Notes: generated by a model not told the origin, from the sequence alone. A DNA stretch of 8,185 bases from Vulcanococcus sp. SFB_649D_100_25 (GCA_030833825.1 JAURGL010000073.1:1-8185); one strand, 5' to 3'; positions 1-6,312 are shown, counted from the first letter of the stretch. Program-made: numbers and translations.

Positions 1-852
1 AAAGGACAGGGACAGGGGGCTGTCAGGAGTTATTCCACCGCCCTGAGTCAACGTATCCGCGAAACCCTTGACCTCGAGCAGCACCTGGTCCGGGCGATCG
101 ATCGAGAGGAGCTCTACCTCCACTACCAGCCGCAATGGGATCGCGGCGGCAACCTGATCGGCGCTGAGGCCCTGCTGCGCTGGCACACGCGCCAGGGTGT
201 GGACATCGAGCCGAGTCGCTTCATCCCTCTGGCAGAGCAGACCGGCCTGATACACACCATTGGGGAGTGGGTGCTTGAGCAAAGCATCCAACAACTGGCT
301 TGTTGGAACCGCGAAGGCTGTCAATTACCCCGTTTGGCGATCAATGTCTCAGCCCAGCAGTTTGAAACCGATGAGATAGACCTCGACCAGCGCATCCTTA
401 ACCTCTGCGCCCACTATGAGGTATCACCTGATCAGCTGGAGATCGAGCTGACCGAAACCGCTCTCCTGCAAAAGGAGACCATTGCTGTTGAGACAATGCA
501 ACGGCTCGCCGACCTGGGCATCACCCTGGCCATCGATGACTTCGGGACTGGGTATTCGTCGCTGACCACGCTGCAACGGCTGCCCTTGCATCGACTGAAA
601 ATCGACCGCTGCTTCATTAACAATCTCTCCGGAAACACAGCAGATCGAACCATCGTCAAAGCGACGATTGGGATGGCCCATGAGCTCGGGCTGAACTGCC
701 TGGCGGAAGGCGTGGAAAGCGCGGAACAGCAACGCATCTTGCTGGAGCTGGGCTGCGACTTCTTTCAAGGCTTTGGGCTCGGAAGGCCCCTGCCCGCCGA
801 CCAACTCCCTGGCCTGATCAGAACAGCTGCCAAGGCAATGGAGCCTGCCTAG
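1..852 (+). CDS. EAL-domain cyclic-di-GMP phosphodiesterase, N-terminus missing (probably GGDEF-EAL)
   Basis: The frame is open from base 1 to the TAG at 850-852, giving 283 residues with no start codon that must be used, so the gene begins outside the window. An EAL domain fills about residues 28-280. EAL enzymes hydrolyse the second messenger c-di-GMP to linear pGpG with two metal ions. The expected active-site residues are all visible: Glu56 of EALLRW, Asn115 of INVS, the E-L-T-E at 149-152, Asp179-Asp180 of DDFGTGYSS, Lys200, Glu236 and Glu239 of AEGVE, and Gln256. This suggests a working phosphodiesterase. Residues 1-27 (KGQGQG, then SQRIRETLDLEQ) look like the usual linker from a GGDEF domain into EAL, so a diguanylate cyclase-like domain is likely upstream; that is inference. 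The next gene, also an EAL protein, starts 32 nt later on the same strand, so the pair is probably co-transcribed. An internal ATG at 199 would delete the EAL motif and is not a credible start. Confidence 0.93.
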   Translation, partial: KGQGQGAVRSYSTALSQRIRETLDLEQHLVRAIDREELYLHYQPQWDRGGNLIGAEALLRWHTRQGVDIEPSRFIPLAEQTGLIHTIGEWVLEQSIQQLACWNREGCQLPRLAINVSAQQFETDEIDLDQRILNLCAHYEVSPDQLEIELTETALLQKETIAVETMQRLADLGITLAIDDFGTGYSSLTTLQRLPLHRLKIDRCFINNLSGNTADRTIVKATIGMAHELGLNCLAEGVESAEQQRILLELGCDFFQGFGLGRPLPADQLPGLIRTAAKAMEPA

Positions 853-884
853 CCTGAGGAAAACTCGCGTCCTCCAGCGGGCTG

Positions 885-2750
885 ATGCTGCAGGCACCGA
901 TCCCCCATAACGACCAAGACAGGCTCCAAGAGCTTTGGAGTTACGGCATCCTCGATTCACCCGAAGAGGAAGCCTTTGACGACATTGGTTCCCTGGTCAG
1001 GGATCTGGCCGGCACCTCGATCGGCATCATCAGCCTGGTGGATGAAAACCGCCAGTGGTTCAAGAGCTGCATCGGCCTTGATGCCAAAGAAACGCCGCGC
1101 AATATCTCCTTCTGCGGGCACACAATCCTGCAGCGCACCCCCCTGATCATTGAGGACGCCCTCAAGGATGAGCGGTTCTGCGACAACCCCCTGGTGCTCG
1201 AGAGCCCCAGGATTCGCTTCTATGCCGGGTTCCCCCTGATCTCAGCCAACGGGCTTGCCCTGGGCAGCCTGTGCGCCGTGGATCAACAACCCCGTCAACT
1301 GTCCGAGGTGCAGGTCGAATCCCTCGAGCGGCTGGCGCGTTTGGTGGTTCACCAGATGGAGCTCAAACGCCAGAGCCGCTTGCTGGAGCAATCCCAGCTG
1401 GCGAGGCAAGAGCAGACGCAGCAGGACGAGGGCAGGCTGAGCCGAGGTGGCCCGGGCCCAACGTCACTGCTCACCAGTCGTGATCAGCTCTTGAGCATGT
1501 TGGAGCTGATGGTCGATCAAAGCAGCGGGGCTTGCTTTGGTTTGCTCCGACTTGAATTCAAGGATTGGAACCGGATCCGGATTGCCCTCGATCGCGAGGT
1601 CGCCGAGGTCATGCGGGACACGCAGCTCACGCGCCTCCAACAGCTGCTGCCCGAGAACGCGAGCTGCGCAGCCATCAATGACCAGGACTATCTCCTGCTG
1701 GTCCCGTTTCTAACTAGTAGTGAACGCCTGGAGGAGATCGCCCAGGCCATCACTGAAACGCTCCATGAACCGATTGCTGTCGGAGCGCACCTGGTGCGTT
1801 CCCAGGTCGCCGTGGGCTCAGCGCTCTTCCAGAACAACTACAGCAGCACCGAATCCCTGCTGCGCGATGTGGACATCGCCCTGCGCGATGCCGCAAGGCG
1901 CCCTGGCAGCCACCACAGCACCATCGACCTGGCCAGTCGCATTCAGGCCCAGCAAGACCTTGAGCTGGAATCGGAACTGCGCCATGGCCTGAGCCTGGGC
2001 CAGTTGGAACCCCACTTCCAACCGCTGTTTGACCTGCGCAACCGAGCTGTGGTGGGTTTTGAGGCCCTGGCCCGTTGGCGAAGCCAGAGCGGTGAAGTGC
2101 TGCTGCCCAGTGCCTTTCTGCCGGCGGTCGAACGGGCCGAGCTCATGGCCGAACTCGACCTGCAAATGATCGCCCAGGCGATTGCCTGCAGCCACGAGCT
2201 GGCCCAGCTGCAACGGGATCGCCCACAACTGTTGAGCCTCAATCTCTCCAGCCCTCTGCTGGACAACAGCCAGCAACTGCAACGGCTCCACACCGTCCTC
2301 GATCACAACCCCCTCCCCAACCACTGGCGACTGCAGTTGGAAGTGCTGGAAGGTCACCTCCAGCAGAACGAGGCCGTTCTGCAACAGCACCTGCAATCGC
2401 TCCACCAACGCGGCATCCAGCTGGCCATCGACGACTTCGGCACGGGGTATTCCTCCCTCAGCCGGCTGAACAGCTTCCCCTTCACCAACCTGAAGGTCGA
2501 CATGAGCTTTGTGAAGCTCCTCAATGCCAGCGAGAACGCCAGCAACCGCATCCTGGAAGTCATTGCGGCCATGGCCCAGGCCCTCGGTCTGCACACCACC
2601 GCCGAAGGGATCGAAACCGAAGGACAACTCCAGTGGCTGATGGAGCACGGCTTCGACTGGGGGCAGGGGTATCTGATCGCCAAGCCCATGTCCCTGATGG
2701 CAGCCCTCGACTTTCTGCGCGGGCAGGGTGCAATGGCTGCCATGGCCTGA
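885..2750 (+). CDS. GAF / degenerate GGDEF / EAL protein, probable c-di-GMP phosphodiesterase
   Basis: This complete protein of 621 residues has three domains and no membrane segment or signal peptide, so it is probably cytoplasmic. Residues about 10-155 are a GAF sensor of the subtype opening with RLQELWSYGILDSPEEEAFD and carrying an FCGH motif at 76-79; its ligand cannot be read from sequence. A polar helix (about 145-185) connects to a GGDEF-like fold (about 193-345) whose signature is NDQDY at 265-269, so it should not make c-di-GMP. The EAL domain (about 360-612) keeps Glu393 of FEALARW, Asn453, Glu486 and Glu489, Asp516-Asp517 of DDFGTGYSS, Lys537, Glu574 and Glu577, and Gln594, so hydrolysis of c-di-GMP is likely. 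The motif normally read as E-x-T-E is EVLE here, with Leu for Thr. The start at 885 gives an N-terminus typical of the GAF subtype, although no clear ribosome binding site lies just before it. The protein probably links a GAF-sensed signal to c-di-GMP breakdown. Confidence 0.94.
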   Translation: MLQAPIPHNDQDRLQELWSYGILDSPEEEAFDDIGSLVRDLAGTSIGIISLVDENRQWFKSCIGLDAKETPRNISFCGHTILQRTPLIIEDALKDERFCDNPLVLESPRIRFYAGFPLISANGLALGSLCAVDQQPRQLSEVQVESLERLARLVVHQMELKRQSRLLEQSQLARQEQTQQDEGRLSRGGPGPTSLLTSRDQLLSMLELMVDQSSGACFGLLRLEFKDWNRIRIALDREVAEVMRDTQLTRLQQLLPENASCAAINDQDYLLLVPFLTSSERLEEIAQAITETLHEPIAVGAHLVRSQVAVGSALFQNNYSSTESLLRDVDIALRDAARRPGSHHSTIDLASRIQAQQDLELESELRHGLSLGQLEPHFQPLFDLRNRAVVGFEALARWRSQSGEVLLPSAFLPAVERAELMAELDLQMIAQAIACSHELAQLQRDRPQLLSLNLSSPLLDNSQQLQRLHTVLDHNPLPNHWRLQLEVLEGHLQQNEAVLQQHLQSLHQRGIQLAIDDFGTGYSSLSRLNSFPFTNLKVDMSFVKLLNASENASNRILEVIAAMAQALGLHTTAEGIETEGQLQWLMEHGFDWGQGYLIAKPMSLMAALDFLRGQGAMAAMA

Positions 2751-2765
2751 ACACACCACCCACAG

Positions 2766-2809
2766 TCAGCGCGGGACGCCCCAAGAGGGGAACGCCTAAA
2801 AAGCGCTGA
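2766..2809. repeat. Nested inverted repeat in the gap before the ABC transporter gene
   Basis: The 71-bp gap between the GAF-EAL stop and the ABC transporter start holds a perfect 7-bp inverted repeat, TCAGCGC (2766-2772) and GCGCTGA (2803-2809). Inside it sits a small 4-bp hairpin, CCCC-AAGA-GGGG (2779-2790). There is no T-run, so a classic intrinsic terminator is not supported. It could be an RNA structure or an operator in front of the transporter gene. The right arm overlaps the promoter-like box just before the ATG. Confidence 0.4.
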
Positions 2810-2821
2810 TAACTTGCCCGG
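2807..2821 (+). promoter_or_regulatory. Promoter-like box directly before the ABC transporter start
   Basis: TGATAACTTG is followed by five bases and then the ATG at 2822. The hexamer TAACTT (2810-2815) lies at -12 to -7 relative to the A of the ATG and fits the TANNNT pattern of a bacterial -10 element, which would give a leaderless transcript. No convincing -35 hexamer is visible 17 bases upstream (GGGGAA) and no Shine-Dalgarno sequence is present. The same box with the same spacing occurs before the gene at 4571, which is the main reason to note it. Confidence 0.3.
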
Positions 2822-4558
2822 ATGCTTGCACCCTCATCGGCCGGCTTCCGGCGACTGCTGCCGCTGCTGAAGCCCCACAGGTCCGCCCTGCTTGCCGGTG
2901 GCGTCTGCATGCTCCTGTTTGTGGTCTGCTGGCCGCTGCTGGCCTGGCTGGCCGGTCAGTTGATTCCCGCCATTGGTGCCGGTGATTTCAGCCAAGTGCT
3001 GCGGGTCATCGGCCTGGCCCTCTCGGTGTTCATGCTGCAGAAACTGGCCCAGTTCGGCCAGGACACCCTGTTGGCGGGGCCTGCCCTGCAGGTCAGCCAG
3101 GAGCTACGCCGGCGCCTGTTTGCCCGCTTGCAACGGCTGGACTTCGGGGTCCTCGAAAAGCTCTCCGCCGGGGACCTGACCTACCGCCTCACCGAAGACG
3201 CCGACCGCGTCGGCGAGGTCATCTACAAGACGATCCAGGACACCACCCCGTCGGTGCTGCAACTGGTGGTGGTCTTCGGGTACATGGTCTGGCTCGATTG
3301 GAAGCTGTCGATCGGGACCCTGCTGCTGGCTCCGCTGGTGGCGGTCCTGGTGAGCGTCTTCGGGGCCAAGGTGATGGGGGCCGCCGAGAAGAGCCAAAAG
3401 CAGGTGAGTGAGCTCGCCTCCCTCCTGGGCGAAGCGATTGCCGGGCTGCCCCTGGTGCGGGCCTTCGCCGCAGAACCCTGGCTGCAGGAACGCTTCGAGG
3501 TGGAGATCGACCTGCACCGCAGGGCCCGCTACCGCACCCAGAAACTGCTCGCTCTCCAATACCCGGTGGTGGGTTTTCTGGAGGCGGCCGGGATCCTGGC
3601 GGTGCTTCTGATGGGGGCCGCCCGCATCCAGAGCGGTGATCTCAATGGGCAGGGCTTCAGCAGCTATGTGGCCGCCCTGCTGATGCTGATCGATCCGATC
3701 AGCCACCTCACCACCAACTTCAACGAGTTCCAGCAGGGTCAAGCCTCCCTCAAGCGCCTCAGGGAGATCGAGCGGGAAGCGGTGGAGCAGCCAGACCGCC
3801 CCGATGCCGAACCCCTGGGCCCCGTTGCCGGAGAACTGCTCCTGGAACAGGTGAGCTTCGGCTACGACCCCGAGCAACCGGTGCTTCGCAACCTCTCTCT
3901 GCGGGTGAAACCTGGCCAGGTGGTGGCCCTGGTCGGGCCCTCCGGAGCCGGCAAGAGCACCCTGTTTTCCCTGCTGCTCCGTTTCAACACAGCCCAGGGG
4001 GGCAAGGTGCTGCTCGATGGGCGCAACCTCGCTGACCTCAAAGCCGCGGAGCTGCGCAAGGCCGTGGCCCTGGTGCCCCAGCAGAGTGCCGTGTTCTCCG
4101 GGACCGTGGCTGAGGCGATTGCCTTCGGGCGGCCCGCCAGCCGCGAACAGATCCAGGAGGCGGCCCGCCTGGCCAACGCCGATGGGTTCATCGAGGCCCT
4201 GCCCGATGGTTACGACGCCAGGGTGGAGGAGCGGGGCAGCAACTTCTCAGGCGGCCAACTGCAGCGCCTGGCCATCGCCCGGGCCGTACTCGGCAACCCC
4301 GCCGTGCTGCTCCTCGATGAGGCCACCAGCGCCCTGGATGCGGAATCGGAGGAGGCCGTGCAAAGGGGCCTGGATCAAGCCATGCAGGGGCGGACGGTGT
4401 TGGTGATTGCCCACCGCCTCTCCACCGTGCAGGAGGCTGACGCGATCCTGGTGCTCGAGAACGGGCAGATCGTCGATCAGGGGAACCACGATCTGCTGAT
4501 CAGCCGTCCCGGCCGCTACCGGGACCTGTGTGAGCGGCAGCTGATCCGCGGGGCCTAA
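2822..4558 (+). CDS. ABC exporter half-transporter, fused membrane and ATPase domains (MsbA/multidrug type)
   Basis: This complete 578-residue protein has the standard layout of a type IV (MsbA/Sav1866-like) exporter that works as a dimer in the cytoplasmic membrane. Hydrophobic stretches fit six transmembrane helices at about 22-48, 59-80, 143-160, 163-188, 249-268 and 277-297. The nucleotide-binding domain (about 338-575) has all its motifs: Walker A GPSGAGKST at 372-380, Q-loop Gln420, signature SGGQ at 476-479, Walker B ending in Asp499-Glu500 (LLLDEATSALD), and the switch His531 of AHRLST. The catalytic Glu is present, so ATPase activity is expected. Substrates of this family include lipids, drugs and peptides; sequence alone does not decide. 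There is no peptidase or other accessory domain. Two small genes follow, the first only 12 nt after the stop, suggesting co-transcription. The ATG at 2822 gives the usual short amphipathic N-terminus, although there is no ribosome binding site. The substrate is unknown. Confidence 0.95.
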   Translation: MLAPSSAGFRRLLPLLKPHRSALLAGGVCMLLFVVCWPLLAWLAGQLIPAIGAGDFSQVLRVIGLALSVFMLQKLAQFGQDTLLAGPALQVSQELRRRLFARLQRLDFGVLEKLSAGDLTYRLTEDADRVGEVIYKTIQDTTPSVLQLVVVFGYMVWLDWKLSIGTLLLAPLVAVLVSVFGAKVMGAAEKSQKQVSELASLLGEAIAGLPLVRAFAAEPWLQERFEVEIDLHRRARYRTQKLLALQYPVVGFLEAAGILAVLLMGAARIQSGDLNGQGFSSYVAALLMLIDPISHLTTNFNEFQQGQASLKRLREIEREAVEQPDRPDAEPLGPVAGELLLEQVSFGYDPEQPVLRNLSLRVKPGQVVALVGPSGAGKSTLFSLLLRFNTAQGGKVLLDGRNLADLKAAELRKAVALVPQQSAVFSGTVAEAIAFGRPASREQIQEAARLANADGFIEALPDGYDARVEERGSNFSGGQLQRLAIARAVLGNPAVLLLDEATSALDAESEEAVQRGLDQAMQGRTVLVIAHRLSTVQEADAILVLENGQIVDQGNHDLLISRPGRYRDLCERQLIRGA

Positions 4559-4570
4559 TAACTTGGTGGG
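4556..4570 (+). promoter_or_regulatory. Second copy of the promoter-like box, overlapping the ABC transporter stop codon
   Basis: TAATAACTTG is followed by five bases and then the ATG at 4571. It matches the box at 2807-2816 in 9 of 10 positions, with identical spacing to the start codon. TAACTT (4559-4564) again falls at -12 to -7 from the ATG. The first three bases are the TAA stop of the ABC transporter gene. It may be a -10 element for a leaderless transcript; chance similarity or a role in translation restart are alternatives. Confidence 0.28.
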
Positions 4571-4957
4571 ATGAGCGAGGCAGCCGCTGGATCCAACCTG
4601 CAGGGCTCCATGCCGCAGTGGGAGTACCGGGTGATTCACATTGATGCATCGAAAGGCACCCCGCCAACTCCACCTGATCCAAAGGTGGCGAGCGAAAAAC
4701 TTGGAGGGACTCTTAGTCCCGAATTCATCAGCCGGGAATTCCCTCATCAGTACGGCCCCCAACACCAATCCCAAGCCAGTCCAAAACATCCCGCCGAGCA
4801 GTTGCAGTACTTCCTCAACCTGCTTGGCAGACAAGGCTGGGAGCTTGCGAACACAGCACAGGTCGAACATTTGCTGATGTTCATCTTTAAGCGCCCGCTA
4901 CGGGCCTTGCCAAAGCTGATTGCCCCTGCAGACGACAGTCCCTCACATCACCCGTAA
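4571..4957 (+). CDS. DUF4177-like small protein with a proline-rich insert
   Basis: This is a 128-residue soluble protein of unknown function. Its two ends resemble the DUF4177 family: a first strand QWEYRVIHID (16-25), then a helix and second strand with LQYFLNLLGRQGWELANTAQ (78-97) and the closing FIFKRP (104-109). The Gly-Trp-Glu-Leu and FKRP motifs are the strongest evidence. Between them, residues about 27-74 form a polar, proline-rich insert (TPPTPPDPK, later PQHQSQASPKHP) that is probably disordered; family members as I know them run from strand to helix much more directly. The ATG at 4571 lies 12 nt after the ABC transporter stop. A second ATG at 4610 (MPQWEYRV) would give a start more typical of the family, so the first 13 residues are uncertain. 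The tail after 110 is also low in complexity. The close spacing suggests co-expression with the exporter, but no functional link is established. Confidence 0.75.
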   Translation: MSEAAAGSNLQGSMPQWEYRVIHIDASKGTPPTPPDPKVASEKLGGTLSPEFISREFPHQYGPQHQSQASPKHPAEQLQYFLNLLGRQGWELANTAQVEHLLMFIFKRPLRALPKLIAPADDSPSHHP

Positions 4958-4982
4958 TCTGAAGCGGTCTCAGCCCAGCACC

Positions 4983-5210
4983 GTGTCCGATTCAGCAGCC
5001 CAACAACCTCCCGTGCTCACCTTCGAGGGCAAGCGCTACGACCTCAACACCCTCCCTGACGAGGTGAAGGAACTGGTTCGGGGCATGCAGGTCGCCGACG
5101 CCCAACTGCGGATGCACGAAGACACCCTCAAGGTGTTGGCGGTGGGGCGCCAGTCCATGGCCATGCAGCTGAACGAGCGGCTGCAGGGTGTCACCCCGAT
5201 GGCTGACTGA
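4983..5210 (+). CDS. Small DUF6447-like protein
   Basis: With the GTG at 4983 this encodes 75 residues. A short strand LTFEGKRYDLNTLP (12-25) leads into a long helix (about 26-68) with the pattern VKELVRGMQVADAQLRMHE. This matches what I remember of DUF6447, small proteins with a G-x-x-Y-D-L-x-x-L-x-x-E-x-K motif followed by a helix; the assignment is from memory and moderately secure. The function is unknown. The helix could form a coiled coil. The GTG is preferred because it starts close to the conserved part and leaves a 25-nt gap after the previous gene. A TTG at 4920 would give 96 residues but overlap the previous gene by 38 nt and add a sequence with no family character. The stop codon is part of an inverted repeat shared with the convergent cysK gene. 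Confidence 0.7.
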   Translation: MSDSAAQQPPVLTFEGKRYDLNTLPDEVKELVRGMQVADAQLRMHEDTLKVLAVGRQSMAMQLNERLQGVTPMAD

Positions 5211-5221
5211 GCCGGGCTCAG
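5207..5221. repeat. Perfect inverted repeat covering both convergent stop codons
   Basis: CTGAGCC (5207-5213), one central G, and GGCTCAG (5215-5221) form a perfect 7-bp inverted repeat. It contains the TGA stop of the DUF6447-like gene (5208-5210) and, on the other strand, the TGA stop of cysK (5218-5220). The two genes are only 7 bp apart. As RNA from either strand it could fold as a 6-bp stem with a 3-nt loop, a plausible short bidirectional terminator, but no T-run follows on either side. Confidence 0.45.
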
Positions 5222-6198
5222 CTGACCGGCAGCCCGCGCTCGTTGAAGATCCCTTCGAACAGGACCGAGCTCAGGTAACGCTCACCCGAATCGGGCAGGA
5301 CCACAACGATGGTCTTGCCCGCGTGGGCCGGATCCTTCGCTAACCGGAGCGCAGCTGCGGTAGCGGCCCCGCAGCTGATGCCCGCCAGGATCCCTTCTTC
5401 TCTGGCCAGGCGACGGGCCATCTCGACGGCCTCCTCATCGCTGACCTGCTCAACGGCATCCACCATCGCCAGATCGAGGTTGCCGGGGACGAACCCGGCA
5501 CCGATCCCCTGAATTTTGTGGGGCCCAGGCTGGAGGGCCTTGCCAGCCCTGGTCTGACTGATCACCGGGCTGTTGAGCGGCTCCACGGCCACGGTGTGCA
5601 GGGGCTTGCCCAGGGTGTTCTTGATGTAGCGGCTGACCCCGGTGAGGGTGCCGCCGGTGCCCACCCCTGACACGAACACATCCACCTGCCCATCAGTGTC
5701 AGCCCAGATCTCGGGACCGGTGGTGTCGTGGTGGATCTGGGGATTAGCGGGATTGACGAACTGCTGCAGGAGCACGTAGCGCTCGGGATCGCTGGCGGCG
5801 ATGTCCTTGGCGCGGTTCACGGCGCCGGTCATGCCGAGCCGGCCTTCCGTGAGCTCGAGATGGGCCCCGAAGGCGGTGAGGAGCTTGCGCCGCTCCAGGC
5901 TCATGGTCTCCGGCATGGTGAGGGTCAGCTTGATCCCCTTGCTGGCGGCCACAAAGGCCAGGGCAATGCCGGTGTTCCCGCTGGTGGGCTCGATCAGTTC
6001 CTTCCCTGGTCCCAGCAGGCCATCCCGCTCAGCGGCGGCCACCATGGCCGCCCCGATGCGGCACTTCACGGAGTAGGCGGGGTTCCGGCCCTCGATCTTG
6101 GCCAGCACCCGAGCCCCGCAGCCCTCACTGAGGCGGTTGAGCTGAACCAAGGGCGTGCGACCGATCGTGAGGCTGTTGTCACTGAAGATCGCGGCCAT
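5218..6198 (-). CDS. cysK: Cysteine synthase A (O-acetylserine sulfhydrylase)
   Basis: This 326-residue cytoplasmic enzyme uses pyridoxal phosphate to make L-cysteine and acetate from O-acetyl-L-serine and sulfide, the last step of sulfur assimilation. Length and motifs fit CysK throughout: Lys45 in NPAYSVKCRIG should hold the cofactor, PTSGNTG (71-77) is the substrate loop, and GVGTGGT (178-184) binds the cofactor phosphate. Asn75 should touch the cofactor ring. MSLERRKLL (99-107) and LTEGRLGMTGA (116-126) also fit CysK better than CysM. The loop near the C-terminus reads GISCGAA (273-279), where many homologues have Ser-Ser; Ser275 remains, the second is Cys276. The start at 6198 gives the usual N-terminus beginning just before the IGRTPLV motif; the bases before it are pyrimidine-rich with no ribosome binding site. 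The gene is convergent with the small gene at 4983 and divergent from the HdeD-like gene. Nothing in the flanking genes suggests a cys operon. Confidence 0.96.
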   Translation of the reverse strand: MAAIFSDNSLTIGRTPLVQLNRLSEGCGARVLAKIEGRNPAYSVKCRIGAAMVAAAERDGLLGPGKELIEPTSGNTGIALAFVAASKGIKLTLTMPETMSLERRKLLTAFGAHLELTEGRLGMTGAVNRAKDIAASDPERYVLLQQFVNPANPQIHHDTTGPEIWADTDGQVDVFVSGVGTGGTLTGVSRYIKNTLGKPLHTVAVEPLNSPVISQTRAGKALQPGPHKIQGIGAGFVPGNLDLAMVDAVEQVSDEEAVEMARRLAREEGILAGISCGAATAAALRLAKDPAHAGKTIVVVLPDSGERYLSSVLFEGIFNERGLPVS

Positions 6199-6312
6199 GG
6201 GGCGGAGGCTGATCGGGCGGAACTGGGCGCACCCTAAGAACTGCTCAGCCGAATGGGCAAAAGCTTCCTAGCGTTGGGAGGATTTTGTTGTTGGGTCGTG
6301 GATCCCAAGACC
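6199..6312. promoter_or_regulatory. Divergent intergenic region between cysK and the HdeD-like gene
   Basis: These 114 bp must hold the cysK promoter and probably that of the HdeD-like gene. Candidate -10 hexamers of the TANNNT form are TAGGGT on the minus strand (complement of 6231-6236), about 25-30 bases before the cysK start after its initiation site, and TAGCGT on the plus strand (6269-6274). Neither has a recognisable -35 partner, so these are weak guesses. GGGAGGA (6276-6282) resembles a Shine-Dalgarno sequence but is not well placed for either the ATG at 6253 or the one at 6313. Confidence 0.35.

Noticed and set aside
1586..1599. Hairpin CCTCG-ATCG-CGAGG inside the GAF-EAL gene, and the search for HIP1 sites (GCGATCGC)
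   Set aside because: The short stem is expected by chance in GC-rich coding DNA, and I saw no exact HIP1 octamer when scanning by eye.
1818..2759. Long open frame of 313 codons on the minus strand opposite the GAF-EAL gene
   Set aside because: It is the antisense shadow of a GC-rich gene with clear domains; its product is rich in Gln, Gly and His with no recognisable motif.
2779..2790. CCCC-AAGA-GGGG as an intrinsic terminator of the GAF-EAL gene
   Set aside because: The stem is only 4 bp and no T-run follows; it is kept only as part of the larger nested repeat.
3104..3877. Open frame of 257 codons on the minus strand opposite the ABC transporter
   Set aside because: It overlaps a gene with all ABC motifs in place, and its translation is low in complexity with no family likeness.
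4920..4982. TTG start at 4920 for the DUF6447-like gene
   Set aside because: It would overlap the previous gene by 38 nt and add 21 residues without family character; the GTG at 4983 fits better. It cannot be fully excluded.
5728..6237. Open frame of 169 codons on the plus strand opposite cysK
   Set aside because: cysK has full-length family agreement on the other strand; the antisense product has no motif.
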